DNA of 64,000 bases from contig CALFSX010000151.1 of NCBI GenBank assembly GCA_937916515.1, positions 20,294 to 84,293 of the forward strand, in the 5' to 3' direction. This document shows positions 9,021-18,983 of the stretch, piece by piece. The stretch comes from an uncultured Planctomycetaceae bacterium. GTDB taxonomy: Bacteria; Planctomycetota; Planctomycetia; Planctomycetales; Planctomycetaceae. Position numbers and translations under genes: made by a program. Numbering within the stretch: position 1 is the stretch's first letter; each line of letters begins with the position of its first letter. Below the pieces are notes generated by a model that had not been told where the DNA came from, did not search any database, and saw only the letters and a program-made list of their open reading frames with translations.

Positions 9021-9537
9021 GTTTTCGAGTCCTTAATCTGCGATCCGCAAGAATTTCGCACGACCAAACAAAACTGACACAAATCAGCATGAGTCATAAA
9101 ACGGCCACTTTGAGCCTTTGCCAGCCGCATGCTGATTCAACAGCTGGACGGTACTCAATTGCCGACTTTAAGCACAACTTAGCAAGACAGCATCCTGAGC
9201 GCCATCACTTGATTCAGTGTAGCAAAGTGTAATCCGCAACTAAATGCTGACTTTAGTGGCAACAACACACGGTCTAAACCACCCACTTCAGCCACGGCAC
9301 GGCAATCAGGGCAGTCGTTGCTGCTGCCGTCGCCACATCTGCGGATGCAAGCGTTGTCTACTTTGCTAAACTGGGATTTTGCCGATCAACCACGTGCCGC
9401 GAATCGCCATGTTCGAAGCGGCAGTTCCGGTGGCGATTTTATTTATAACGATCAAGTCTGTTGCTCCAAACCATTCGAGCCAACGGAAGTCAGCGAAGAA
9501 GCCAGAAGCCCGTATTTAAACTCAGAAACGGTGAGCC
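9021..9537. other. Divergent intergenic region
   Basis: This 517-base stretch separates the minus-strand acyltransferase gene from the plus-strand TraB gene, so it should hold both promoters. I recognise no RNA gene or clear coding frame. Confidence 0.4.
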
Positions 9538-10530
9538 ATGAAATTTCAGAATCCACTTCGGTGCCAACCAATGCTGTGCCAACTGGTTTTGTGTGGCCTT
9601 GTCCTGGCTGCTCCAGCATTGTCGTTTGGAGGCGATGCGGCAAACACTAAAATTCAACGGCCGTTTCTTTGGAAAATCACCAGAACTTCAACGGCTGATT
9701 CCGCAGCAAAGCCGCATGCGTATTTGTTCGGCACGATTCATGTCCCCAACAAAAATGTCACTCAACTGCACCCGACGGCACAGCGTGCGTGGGATGAATC
9801 AACGGCTGCGTTTTTCGAAATCGATTTTCTGAAAAACTCCGACGACCAAACCGCCGCCATTTCATTACCGGACGGTCAAAAACTGGAAGATCTTGTACCA
9901 CCGGACACACTACAACGACTGGACGCTCGTCTGAAGAAAATTTCGCCGCTCATGAGCCGCACTGCTCTTCCAAATGCAAAGATTGCTGTCTGGCCGTTGC
10001 TGCTGGGAAACCTGGACGCTCAAATGCGAGACCTTGGCCAACTGCCGATGGACCTGAAGCTGTTTCAGGAAGCTCGTTCAAAATCGAAGCTTGTCGGCGG
10101 ACTTGAACAGGCGACGTCTCAGTTAAAAACCCTGGTCAGTCTCACCAACGAAGAGCAGCTGGCATTCCTGAAGGGCACTCTGGACGGAATGGACGATGAC
10201 GACGCGAAAAACATCGATCGCCTGTCGTTGACCATAAAACTTTACGCGTCCGGTGATGCTGAAAAATTCCGTCAGTTTATTGACGAAGACCTGAAACGCA
10301 GCACGATTTCTGACGAACTGCGAGACAAAATCATTCAGGGGCTGTTAGTCGATCGAAACAAGCTTATGGCCGAGTCTATTGCGAAAAACATGCAACAGTC
10401 GTCGGACCGAATTTTCTTTTTCGCAGTGGGAGTCGGACATCTTGTGGGAAAAGACAGCGTGCAGGATTTCCTGAAATCACACGACATGACGATTGAGCGT
10501 GTTAGCGCGGATAACTCAGGGATTGAGTGA
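9538..10530 (+). CDS. TraB/GumN family protein (secreted)
   Basis: The 330-residue protein has an N-terminal signal peptide (hydrophobic core about residues 12-30, ending APALSFG). The TraB/GumN hallmark GTIHVP is at 65-70, an acidic FFEID follows, and a C-terminal VGVGHLVG motif completes the pattern of metal-binding, Tiki-like proteins. Some members of this superfamily are metalloproteases; GumN itself sits in a xanthan locus with undefined function. Periplasmic or surface location is inferred. The ATG is preceded by GGTGA at a tight spacing. Confidence 0.85.
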   Translation: MKFQNPLRCQPMLCQLVLCGLVLAAPALSFGGDAANTKIQRPFLWKITRTSTADSAAKPHAYLFGTIHVPNKNVTQLHPTAQRAWDESTAAFFEIDFLKNSDDQTAAISLPDGQKLEDLVPPDTLQRLDARLKKISPLMSRTALPNAKIAVWPLLLGNLDAQMRDLGQLPMDLKLFQEARSKSKLVGGLEQATSQLKTLVSLTNEEQLAFLKGTLDGMDDDDAKNIDRLSLTIKLYASGDAEKFRQFIDEDLKRSTISDELRDKIIQGLLVDRNKLMAESIAKNMQQSSDRIFFFAVGVGHLVGKDSVQDFLKSHDMTIERVSADNSGIE

Positions 10531-10699
10531 CGAATGCGGCGTTGGGCCACCGCCCTGCCACATCACTCGCGTCCTAACCGTCATTCCCGCGAAGGGTGCT
10601 GTGGTGGCAACTACCTGATATGACCTTCCAAAGCCGGATTGAAGTTGCGGAGCAGCGACAGGGGCTTCGCTACGAACAGATTGCAGATGACAAATTGTA
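10531..10699. other. Short convergent intergenic region
   Basis: It lies between the ends of the TraB gene and the HD/GGDEF gene. I see no clear terminator or other element. Confidence 0.3.
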
Positions 10700-12841
10700 C
10701 TAAGCGCCCATAAGGTACGAACGCAGTTGCATCATCATTTGAAGGCAACGCAGTTCAAACGTGGCTTCGTTGGGTACTTTGCCGATGGGAATAATTCTCA
10801 CGTTCACTCGCCGACGAGTTTTGGAATGTCCGTTTTCTCGCGATTCCAAACTGGTTTCGAAACGGATGTCCATTTCGATGGCTTGTCGTTCCGGGGTAGA
10901 GCCCCATTTTCGAGTAAACCCAACTTGCCCAAGGCGAACTTTCAGCTGCCCCTGTTCCTGGTGTGTTACCTTCATGTCGGCTGATGAGATGAAGGCGTTG
11001 AGCTTCATGGCGGTCAGCTCCAGCGAGGTTGAAACTTCGATATCCTGCTCAAACAAGAACACTCCATCGACGATTGAAACCAGGCTTTCGCCTTCTTCTA
11101 CAGGATCAGCGTGTTCTGTGCTGTCATCCTGCTCCTGATCTTCCCAGCAGGTCCGGTTTCGGCCTGTTTCTTTTGCTCGATACAAACACGCGTCCGCTCG
11201 TTCCAGAATCGTTTGCACGCTGTCACCCAGACGTCCGGTCGAAACTCCAAATGACGACGTCACGGTCAGTCCGCCGATGCCACCGATCGAACTTTTGGCA
11301 ATCGCTGACCGCAACCGTTCTGCTCGCCGAACGCACGCCTGCAGATCAGTGTCCGGGCACAGCACGACGAATTCTTCACCGCCGTAGCGAGCGATTAGTT
11401 CGCCTGAATATGTTTCGTGCTGAATCAGTCGAGTCATGTCAACCAGCACCTGGTCACCCGCTTTGTGTCCATAGGTGTCGTTGATCTTTTTGAACTTGTC
11501 CACGTCCAGAAAAATCACGCTCAGGCTGCGAGTGCCTTCGTGGTTGTGGAAATCGTCAAGCAGGTGACGCAACTGAGTTTCCAGCTGTCCGCGATTTGCC
11601 ACGCCCGTTAAAGCGTCTCGAGTTGCCGCCAGTTTCAATTCGACGTATTCGCGACTTTGCCGGCGTACTCCGCCCTTACACCGGAACAACTGAACAACGC
11701 CGTTGACTTTTTTGGGGCCATCCATAATCGGCATCGTGTAGACATCGACGCTTACCTGGCGTGATTCATCCAGTTCGCAAACACGTGTTCCAAATTGAGC
11801 TCGACCGTTTCGCAGCACCTGCGGGACAATCTCTTCAGGGGTCTCAACACTACGACCTCCCGTTTGAGCGATTGGCGCCAACTTGACATCGCGTGCCTGC
11901 CAGCTGCGACCAATAACGTGTTCCATGTCTTTGCCGGTAAGTCCCGGCATGCCGGCTGACCAGACACAATAGTTCAGGTCGCTGTCAACGATGAAAAAAC
12001 CGTCGTACAGCGAATGAAACTGGTACAGAATATTAAGAATCTGTGTCAGTACGACAACTTCGTTACGTTGTTCAACGCTGATTGAATCGGCCGGTTCGTT
12101 TTCGCCAAATGGATCGCCTAACGGAAATAGTCCGTGCCCCTGAGTTTCGTACCAGCGATTCAAAGTACGCACAACATTGCCGTCGTAGCGACTGCCGGAT
12201 TGTTCGGTCAGAATTTTGATGACTTCATCGTGCGTCATTCCACGGCGATAGGACTTGGGAGAGCTGAGCGAATCGTAGGCATCAGCCACGGCCAGAATAC
12301 GTGGCCCCAGCGGAACTTCACATCCGCCCACTTCTGATTCAAGCCCCGCTCCATCAAAGTTATTGTGCAGCATGCCTAAGGTTGAAAGCAGGCTGGTGTT
12401 AACAAACAGCGACTGCATCAAACTGACGGCTGAGTGATGATAGAGCGTTACAAAGTCGTATTCTTCATTGCTGAGCTTGCCTGGTTTTCGAAGAATGTGA
12501 TCGGGCACTCCGATCTTTCCCAGATCATGCAGCAATGCGGACAATTCCAATTGAACGCGTTGAGAATCTTCCCACCCCAACAGCTCCGACACACCTCGAC
12601 AGATCGTCGCAATTCGTTGACCGTGCAGAATGATCGACGGATCGCGAACCTTCATCACTCGCAGCAGCATCGTCATCACGCCGCGCGACACCATCGTATT
12701 ACCGGCACCTTTCGCCAGCTCACCTCTTGCCAAAGAAGACAGCGACAGCATTCTGTTCAATACAGCGCACGTATCTGTCGGCACTGCCGGCGTCAGCTGG
12801 CAATAGACTTCTGAGTGCTGATTGAAAGTTGTCTGACTCAC
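10700..12841 (-). CDS. HD-GYP-like / PAS / GGDEF signalling protein (probable diguanylate cyclase)
   Basis: The 713-residue cytoplasmic protein has three recognisable parts. Residues about 70-230 form an HD domain with HDLGKIGVPD (H105, D106), but the usual HHExxDGxGYP segment is replaced by HNNFDGAGLE, so the GYP motif is degenerate. A PAS-like sensor segment follows at about 265-400. A full GGDEF domain (DALTGVANR ... RYGGEEF) then has an intact active-site signature, so cyclic-di-GMP synthesis is likely. No RxxD inhibitory site lies at the usual place before GGEEF. A further C-terminal region of about 130 residues has no domain I recognise. No membrane segment is visible. It may make, and possibly degrade, c-di-GMP. 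Confidence 0.88.
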   Translation of the reverse strand: MSQTTFNQHSEVYCQLTPAVPTDTCAVLNRMLSLSSLARGELAKGAGNTMVSRGVMTMLLRVMKVRDPSIILHGQRIATICRGVSELLGWEDSQRVQLELSALLHDLGKIGVPDHILRKPGKLSNEEYDFVTLYHHSAVSLMQSLFVNTSLLSTLGMLHNNFDGAGLESEVGGCEVPLGPRILAVADAYDSLSSPKSYRRGMTHDEVIKILTEQSGSRYDGNVVRTLNRWYETQGHGLFPLGDPFGENEPADSISVEQRNEVVVLTQILNILYQFHSLYDGFFIVDSDLNYCVWSAGMPGLTGKDMEHVIGRSWQARDVKLAPIAQTGGRSVETPEEIVPQVLRNGRAQFGTRVCELDESRQVSVDVYTMPIMDGPKKVNGVVQLFRCKGGVRRQSREYVELKLAATRDALTGVANRGQLETQLRHLLDDFHNHEGTRSLSVIFLDVDKFKKINDTYGHKAGDQVLVDMTRLIQHETYSGELIARYGGEEFVVLCPDTDLQACVRRAERLRSAIAKSSIGGIGGLTVTSSFGVSTGRLGDSVQTILERADACLYRAKETGRNRTCWEDQEQDDSTEHADPVEEGESLVSIVDGVFLFEQDIEVSTSLELTAMKLNAFISSADMKVTHQEQGQLKVRLGQVGFTRKWGSTPERQAIEMDIRFETSLESRENGHSKTRRRVNVRIIPIGKVPNEATFELRCLQMMMQLRSYLMGA

Positions 12842-13389
12842 GGCAGTAAACGATCGGCTATGACTTTTCGATTGTAACCTGTTGCGTCTCGAGGCGTTTT
12901 TGAGCGTGCATCGAGACCAGGAAGTTCTGTTTTGGCAACCTGTGTTGATATTCTAGATCAGCAAATCCACGATGACGCCGCTGAGTGGGGAATTCCGAAA
13001 TTGGCCGACTGGCTGAATCGCTAGGTTCGGAAAAAACTGTCCGGCAGAATCGTCAGGCAACGGGAAATCGTTAAATTCAGACATCTGTGGAAGCGTCTAC
13101 AGCTCTTTAATCGCCACCTTAAGGCTCAATTTGTGGCCTTTTGAATCAATTTGTGACTTGGCCAGTAGACCTGCAGAATCTCAAATATTTCGCAAAACTT
13201 CTTACGCGGCAACAACCTTACCAAACACGGCTGGACGCAGCCGTGTTGTTTATATTGTGGGGGTTTGTAAACTTTGCTTCAATCGCCGACCGTCACGATG
13301 GCTGCTTGAAACCACCGTGAACGCACTTGCCGGCGAATCAGCACTAAGCTTTCTTAACAGAGCTTGAGCGTAAAGGACAGGACGCGGCA
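12842..13389. promoter_or_regulatory. Divergent intergenic region with a leader hairpin before the transhydrogenase genes
   Basis: This 548-base region separates the GGDEF gene from the transhydrogenase genes and should hold both promoters. A 10-bp perfect stem with a GACG loop lies at 13224-13247 (arms AACACGGCTG and CAGCCGTGTT), followed by GTTTATATT. It is 140 bases before the first transhydrogenase gene and could be an attenuator or the terminator of an upstream transcript. TCAATTTGTG occurs twice near 13124 and 13146. No coding region for a transhydrogenase alpha-1 subunit is present. Confidence 0.5.
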
Positions 13390-13779
<390 letters not shown>

Positions 13780-13846
13780 CTGCCCCTGCGACCGCGTGAG
13801 TCTCCCAGGTTTCCTCGTACACTGCTTTGCAACGGAAAATTAAAAC

Positions 13847-15247
13847 GTGAGTCCCGACTTAATCGACCTGTTTTATCTGCTGGCTGCCATCCTGTTTATT
13901 ATCGGTTTGAAAGGCCTGACAAAGCCCCGAACCGCCGTGAAAGGCAACCTGCTGGGTTCCCTGGCGATGCTGATTGCTGTTGTCGCCACGATGCTGCACC
14001 AGGATGTTCTTAGCGTTGGCGGACTGCTGATCGCGATGGCTGTTGGTTCTGTTGTCGGCGTGGTTTTGGCATTAAAAATCGAAATGACGGCCATGCCTCA
14101 ATTGGTGGCGCTGTTTAACGGGCTGGGCGGCGGAGCGTCTGTGCTGGTTGCGGGAGCTTATCTTGCCGGGAAAGAATTTTCGGGAAAGGTGGCTTCCGGA
14201 AACAGCTTTGCCGACGTGTTAACGGCCACGGCTGCATCAGGATTGATCGGCGCGATTACGCTGTCGGGAAGCCTGGTGGCGTTCGGCAAGCTTCAGGAAT
14301 TGAAGTTCATTAAAGACATTTCGTTTCCCGGTCAGAAGCTGCTGAATCTGGTGCTGGCTTTGGCCAGCATTGGGTTCGGATATCTGGTGGCCACTCAGCC
14401 GCAGCACGCCGAACTCTGGTTTTGGCTGATGACGATCACATCAACAGCGCTGGGAATTCTGCTGGTGATTTCAATCGGTGGAGCTGACATGCCAGTGGTG
14501 ATTGCTCTGCTGAATTCATATTCCGGATTGGCGGCTTCCGCAACGGGTTTCGTGCTGAACAACAATCTGCTGATTATCGCAGGTTCGTTGGTGGGAGCAT
14601 CCGGGCTGATTCTGACTCGCATCATGTGCGATGCCATGAACCGTTCTTTGTGGGCCGTATTGTTCGGCACCATGCAGGGCGGCGGCAAAGCGTTGTCGGC
14701 AGATGAAGTTTATACCAACGTGAAGTCCACGTCGGCAGACGAAGTCGCCATGATGCTGGAAGTGGCTCAAACAGTTCTGATCGTGCCAGGTTACGGCATG
14801 GCGGTCGCTCAGGCTCAACACGCCGTGCGAGACCTCACCAATCAACTGCTTGGCAAAGATATCAACGTGCTGTTTGGCATTCATCCGGTGGCTGGAAGAA
14901 TGCCTGGCCACATGAACGTGCTGCTGGCAGAAGCCGACATCGATTACGATCGGCTGAAGGAAATGGATGAAGTGAATTCGATGATGGATCAGATTGACGT
15001 CGCCATCATTCTGGGAGCCAACGACGTGGTGAATCCACTGGCTCGCACAGACCCTGACAGCCCGATCGCTGGCATGCCGATCATCGACGCCGACAAAGCC
15101 CGCACCGTCATCGTGATCAAACGCAGCCTGAGCCCTGGCTTTGCTGGAATCGCCAACCCGCTGTTTTCAGCAGACAACGCGTTAATGCTGTTCGCCGACG
15201 GTAAGCAGGCCATCGTCGATATCAACAAGGCATTGCAGGAAGGTTAG
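13847..15247 (+). CDS. pntB: NAD(P) transhydrogenase subunit beta
   Basis: The 466-residue protein has an N-terminal half of about eight to nine hydrophobic helices (domain II) and a soluble C-terminal domain III. Domain III carries the NADP-binding signature GYGMAVAQAQHAV, then GRMPGHMNVLLAEA and the late KRSLSPGFAGI motif, all intact. With the preceding gene it forms the proton channel and NADP site of the inner-membrane transhydrogenase, which supplies NADPH. The start is GTG with only weak Shine-Dalgarno complementarity. No terminator hairpin is visible after the stop. Confidence 0.95.
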   Translation: MSPDLIDLFYLLAAILFIIGLKGLTKPRTAVKGNLLGSLAMLIAVVATMLHQDVLSVGGLLIAMAVGSVVGVVLALKIEMTAMPQLVALFNGLGGGASVLVAGAYLAGKEFSGKVASGNSFADVLTATAASGLIGAITLSGSLVAFGKLQELKFIKDISFPGQKLLNLVLALASIGFGYLVATQPQHAELWFWLMTITSTALGILLVISIGGADMPVVIALLNSYSGLAASATGFVLNNNLLIIAGSLVGASGLILTRIMCDAMNRSLWAVLFGTMQGGGKALSADEVYTNVKSTSADEVAMMLEVAQTVLIVPGYGMAVAQAQHAVRDLTNQLLGKDINVLFGIHPVAGRMPGHMNVLLAEADIDYDRLKEMDEVNSMMDQIDVAIILGANDVVNPLARTDPDSPIAGMPIIDADKARTVIVIKRSLSPGFAGIANPLFSADNALMLFADGKQAIVDINKALQEG

Positions 15248-15935
15248 TACATCCGAACCAACACGACGTGATGCCAATGTCGCATTGAATACGATGACAA
15301 CCCACATTGTTTACCAAGCTCTGATTCGAGCAAGTTCCCCTCTGCCATGCACAAAGCATATGCGCAACCCGTTCCTCTCAGGTCAGCATTGAATTCCGGA
15401 CGTTATCGGGTAACGCCCTGCGTCCGATCACGAACTGGACCTAACCACGGGAATCGACCGTCACTCTATTAACGCCTACAGCGACATTACACAAAAGCCA
15501 ATGTAGATGAACAAAGACGATTAAAACAAATACAATATGACCTGCCTTTCAATCTGATGACCTCCACTCACGACTCAGTTGCCAAGGCAACTACTGGAAA
15601 TTAAACAAAAAAACGTGCCCTCATCGATCTAATTCTTGTGGTAAGCTTCACGACGGTGCTGTTTACAGAATCTCGGGTGTAATCAGCACATTTCGCCGCG
15701 AATACGCCAACACCAAATGACCTGCAAACTCACAAAATAAGCTGGCTCATACATAATGGACGCATCTGGCAAAAGTCAGCTACGTTATAAAATCGTTCAC
15801 TTTGCTGCCTTTTTCAGTTGTAAATCCCGCCGCCATTTCCGAAGATTGAGGGACCGACTTCCAAGAATAGAATTCTCAAAGTCGAAGCCTACTGTTGTTT
15901 TCAATTTTTTATTTTTGACGAACGAGAGAACACCT
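15248..15935. other. Long AT-richer leader region before the pseudopilin gene
   Basis: This 688-base region is richer in A and T than its surroundings. An open frame extends upstream of the DUF1559 gene to 15756, but it lacks a ribosome site and the encoded residues do not fit the family, so I treat it as untranslated leader. A short GTTGCCAAGGCAAC palindrome lies near 15578. It probably contains the DUF1559 promoter. Confidence 0.4.
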
Positions 15936-16940
15936 ATGAGAAGAAACGCCCAGATGAAGCGCGGCTTCACGCTGATTGAATTGCTGGTAGTAATTGCCAT
16001 TATTGCAATTCTTATTGCTCTGCTGCTGCCCGCCGTTCAACAGGCCCGTGAAGCAGCACGCCGAACTCAGTGCAAAAACAACCTGAAGCAAATCGGTTTG
16101 GCAATGCACAACTACCACGATGTTCACACTGCCTTTCCACAGCTTGTTCATGGCGTACGCCGAGCAGCTGACGGAGGCTGGGGACGTGAATGGGGTGGAA
16201 TGAGCGTTCACACCATGTTTTTGCCATACATTGATCAGGCTCCCCTGTTCAGCAAGATCAACATGAGTGTTTATTGGCATGACAATCCCAACCGTGGCTT
16301 TTTCAGAACAAAGCTGGCTGCGTTTCAGTGCCCATCAGATCCTAAGCCTGCGGCAAATGACGGCTTCAACAACTACGGTGCCTGTACCGGACCTAACTTC
16401 GGTTGGGAAGCTAACCTTAATCGCATCAAGGGCTATTTTCATCGCCGATTTGCAAGCCGAATGCGTGACATCACCGATGGAACATCAAATACGATTGCCT
16501 TTGCAGAAATGACAACTGGCGATAATGACAACGGCACGTTCGTCACAGAACGCGGCGACTTTGCTCGCGCTCAATCGCTGGCTGGCATTAATCCCGTGAA
16601 GCCAACTCGGGCGCAAATGGAAACCTACGGTCAGGCTTGTGCCGCTGGTGGTGCAAATCACCGAAGCGATCGTGGCTTGTCGTGGGGTAACCCTATGATG
16701 AGTGGTACTGGTGTTAATACAATTGTTACTCCAAACTGGAAATACCCCAACGGTCATGAGTGCGGTGGCTGTGGTTCTGGAGACGCACGAGGCGTTTGGG
16801 CGTCGCGAAGTCGACATACTGGCGGCAGTCAGCACCTGCTGGGAGACGGTTCAGTTCGATTCATCAGCGAGAACATCGACTTCGATCTTTACCAGTCAAT
16901 TGGCTCATCAAATATGGGCGAAACAGTTGGCGAATTCTAA
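15936..16940 (+). CDS. DUF1559 domain protein with type IV pilin-like N-terminus
   Basis: A 334-residue product of the family greatly expanded in planctomycetes. [13 protein letters not shown] near residues 7-19 is a canonical prepilin cleavage and N-methylation site (cleavage between G10 and F11), followed by the hydrophobic helix and [20 protein letters not shown]. The C-terminus has the family motif DGSVRFI after GGSQHLLG. It is expected to be processed by prepilin peptidase and assembled by, or exported through, a type II/IV pilus-like machine; the function of the family is unknown. The start at 15936 is chosen over 15756 because ACGAGAGAA lies seven bases upstream. A strong terminator follows 40 bases after the stop. 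Confidence 0.93.
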   Translation: MRRNAQMKRGFTLIELLVVIAIIAILIALLLPAVQQAREAARRTQCKNNLKQIGLAMHNYHDVHTAFPQLVHGVRRAADGGWGREWGGMSVHTMFLPYIDQAPLFSKINMSVYWHDNPNRGFFRTKLAAFQCPSDPKPAANDGFNNYGACTGPNFGWEANLNRIKGYFHRRFASRMRDITDGTSNTIAFAEMTTGDNDNGTFVTERGDFARAQSLAGINPVKPTRAQMETYGQACAAGGANHRSDRGLSWGNPMMSGTGVNTIVTPNWKYPNGHECGGCGSGDARGVWASRSRHTGGSQHLLGDGSVRFISENIDFDLYQSIGSSNMGETVGEF

Positions 16941-16981
16941 TCAATTATCATTGAGCAATCAGTGAATAATAGTGAACTATG

Positions 16982-17012
16982 GCAGCCCACAGAATTTACG
17001 TCTGTGGGCTGC
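16982..17012 (+). terminator. Rho-independent terminator after the DUF1559 gene
   Basis: A perfect 12-bp stem (GCAGCCCACAGA / TCTGTGGGCTGC) with a 7-base loop begins 41 bases after the stop and is followed by TGCTGTTTAA. The T-run is short, so leaky read-through into the next lipoprotein gene is possible. Confidence 0.75.
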
Positions 17013-17062
17013 TGCTGTTTAATGAGCACGCGATATTTTTAAAATTAGAAGAGAGTGTTGAA

Positions 17063-17374
17063 ATGATCGTACGCAAGCAAGTTTTGGGTTTAGGGTTACT
17101 GAGTCTTATCCTGGGATGTGGAAGTCCAACTGTCAGCGACAATCCCGTTGATGTGGAGCAAACGTCAACGCCATTGAAAACTATGCTGGAAGAGGTTGCA
17201 GCTTCGGGGGAATTGGGCAGCACTGCAATGACAATTCGTGATGCGATTGAGGGCATGAGAGCAACCGGCGACGTAAGGGCGGCAGACCTGATCGCTGATT
17301 TAGATGATCTGGAAAAAACGGGTGACTCCAAATTGATCAAGAAGAAAGCCGCTGCAATGATCAAGAAGCTCTAG
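17063..17374 (+). CDS. Small lipoprotein of unknown function
   Basis: A 103-residue protein with a lipoprotein signal peptide: hydrophobic residues 7-18 and lipobox LILGC (C19). The mature part is mostly helical and charged, with a Lys-rich end (LIKKKAAAMIKK). The ATG at 17063 is chosen because GAAGAGAG lies upstream; the open frame runs back to 16979 through the terminator, which is not plausible as coding. It lies between the DUF1559 gene and the FG-GAP lipoprotein gene, 31 bases before the latter, and is probably co-transcribed with it. I do not recognise the family. Confidence 0.75.
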   Translation: MIVRKQVLGLGLLSLILGCGSPTVSDNPVDVEQTSTPLKTMLEEVAASGELGSTAMTIRDAIEGMRATGDVRAADLIADLDDLEKTGDSKLIKKKAAAMIKKL

Positions 17375-17405
17375 AGTTAACGACTCAGAAGTAGATTGAG
17401 CCATC

Positions 17406-18938
17406 ATGAGAGCCCGAATCAAAGTTACCTGTGCCATTCAGAAACTTGGCGCGGGCCTCTTTTTATTAAATTGCTTGCTCGTTGGGTGTGACGCGGATTC
17501 AAAAGATTCGTCCATGGTGGAAACCAGCGGACCACGTTCTGAAGTTGCGATCCGTCGTTTTTGTGGTGATTGTCACGGATTTCCCCAAGCAGATACCTAT
17601 CCATTAGATATCTGGCCGGAAAAAGTTCGTGAAGGATATCGGTTCTACTATTCTTCGCTGAGAAATGATCTGGAAGTGCCGCCCGTTGATGCGGTCGAGG
17701 ATTATTATTCGGAAAACGCTCCCCAGACGTTGGTGGTGGAAGCTTCCCAATTGCAGTCTAAAGAACCCAAGGAAGCCTTGTTTGGATTGGGTGAGCCGAT
17801 CAATGACTTAGGCCCATTCAAAGCTGTTTCTCACCTCAAGGCTGTTAAGACATCAGTCGGCCCATGGAAATTGTCCATCGCAGACATGAGGACGGGCAGC
17901 GTTTGGCTTCTGCCATGTAACGACACCGAAACTACCGCAACTCAGCTTCCAGATTGCTTGAATGCCTGCCACGTGGAGCCGATTGATCTGAATCAGGATG
18001 GCACAAGCGACTTTGTCGTTGCCGATTTGGGGAGCTTCTTACCTGAAGATCACCAAATGGGAGCTGTTTGGCTCATGTCGCGGGCCCGTGAACATGAAAA
18101 CTGGAACAGACTGCCCCTGCTTGATGGGATCGGTCGCGTCGCTGACGTACAACCGCTGGATGCCGACGGAGACGGGGATATTGATCTTATTGTTGCTGAG
18201 TTTGGGTGGCACGCCACGGGAAAAATCACCCTTCTACGTAATAACCCTGCTGAAGATGGTTCGCCGAATATGTCTCCAGAAACAATCGACCCCCGCCACG
18301 GAGCGATCCACGTTCCTGTTGCGGACCTGAATCGAGATGGGCATCCCGATTTTATGGCGTTGATAAGCCAGGAACATGAAGTCGTGGAAGCATTCCTGAA
18401 TCGTGGCGACGGAACGTTCGCTTCGCAAACGGTATTTAAGTCGGACAACCCAGGCTTTGGTTCATGTGGGATACAGCTTTGCGACCTAGACAGCGACGGC
18501 GACCTCGACGTTCTATTTGTCAATGGCGACAGCTTGGACACGCCAACAGCCAAGCCATATCACAGCCTATGCTGGTTTGAGAATGCTGGCACCTATCCAT
18601 TTACGAAACACGAAATCTGCAAAATCCCAGGTGGGTATTGTGTTCAAGCTGGTGACGTCGATTTAGATGGTGACATCGATCTGGCTCTCGTGACACTCTT
18701 GCCAGAAGCGGTCGTCTCGGCCTATCCAGTCGGAACATTTGATTCGGTTGTCTGGTTTGAACAGACCAGCGATTTGAGTTTCGTCGGACACAGTATCGAG
18801 CGAGACAACTGTCACCACGCCGCTTGCGAGCTGCTGGATTGGGACGGGGATGGAGACTTGGATCTGATTGTTGGCGACATGGCAGTAGATCCCACGGCAA
18901 GTCACCCGTTGACCTTATTTCGCAACCGTTCACGATGA
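17406..18938 (+). CDS. FG-GAP/VCBS repeat lipoprotein with a haem-c binding motif
   Basis: The 510-residue product has a lipoprotein signal (lipobox LLVGC, C28) and a single haem-c motif FCGDCH (C53, C56, H57) soon after it. The rest consists of beta-propeller-type FG-GAP/VCBS repeats, seen as recurring D-x-D-x-D-G-x-x-D stretches such as DADGDGDIDLIV and DSDGDLDVLFV, which bind calcium in related proteins. It is inferred to be a membrane-anchored extracytoplasmic protein; haem attachment would need the cytochrome-c maturation system. It converges with the CRTAC1 gene, the two stops being 45 bases apart. No function is known. Confidence 0.85.
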   Translation: MRARIKVTCAIQKLGAGLFLLNCLLVGCDADSKDSSMVETSGPRSEVAIRRFCGDCHGFPQADTYPLDIWPEKVREGYRFYYSSLRNDLEVPPVDAVEDYYSENAPQTLVVEASQLQSKEPKEALFGLGEPINDLGPFKAVSHLKAVKTSVGPWKLSIADMRTGSVWLLPCNDTETTATQLPDCLNACHVEPIDLNQDGTSDFVVADLGSFLPEDHQMGAVWLMSRAREHENWNRLPLLDGIGRVADVQPLDADGDGDIDLIVAEFGWHATGKITLLRNNPAEDGSPNMSPETIDPRHGAIHVPVADLNRDGHPDFMALISQEHEVVEAFLNRGDGTFASQTVFKSDNPGFGSCGIQLCDLDSDGDLDVLFVNGDSLDTPTAKPYHSLCWFENAGTYPFTKHEICKIPGGYCVQAGDVDLDGDIDLALVTLLPEAVVSAYPVGTFDSVVWFEQTSDLSFVGHSIERDNCHHAACELLDWDGDGDLDLIVGDMAVDPTASHPLTLFRNRSR

Positions 18939-18983
18939 CATGCCGATAAGCTGAAATCCGGCATTCGCACAGGGAAGCAGACT

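Noticed and set aside
15756..15935. N-terminal extension of the DUF1559 frame
   Set aside because: A good ribosome site and the prepilin motif place the start at 15936.
16979..17062. Upstream extension of the small lipoprotein frame
   Set aside because: It would translate the terminator stem and bury the lipoprotein signal; the ATG at 17063 has a ribosome site.
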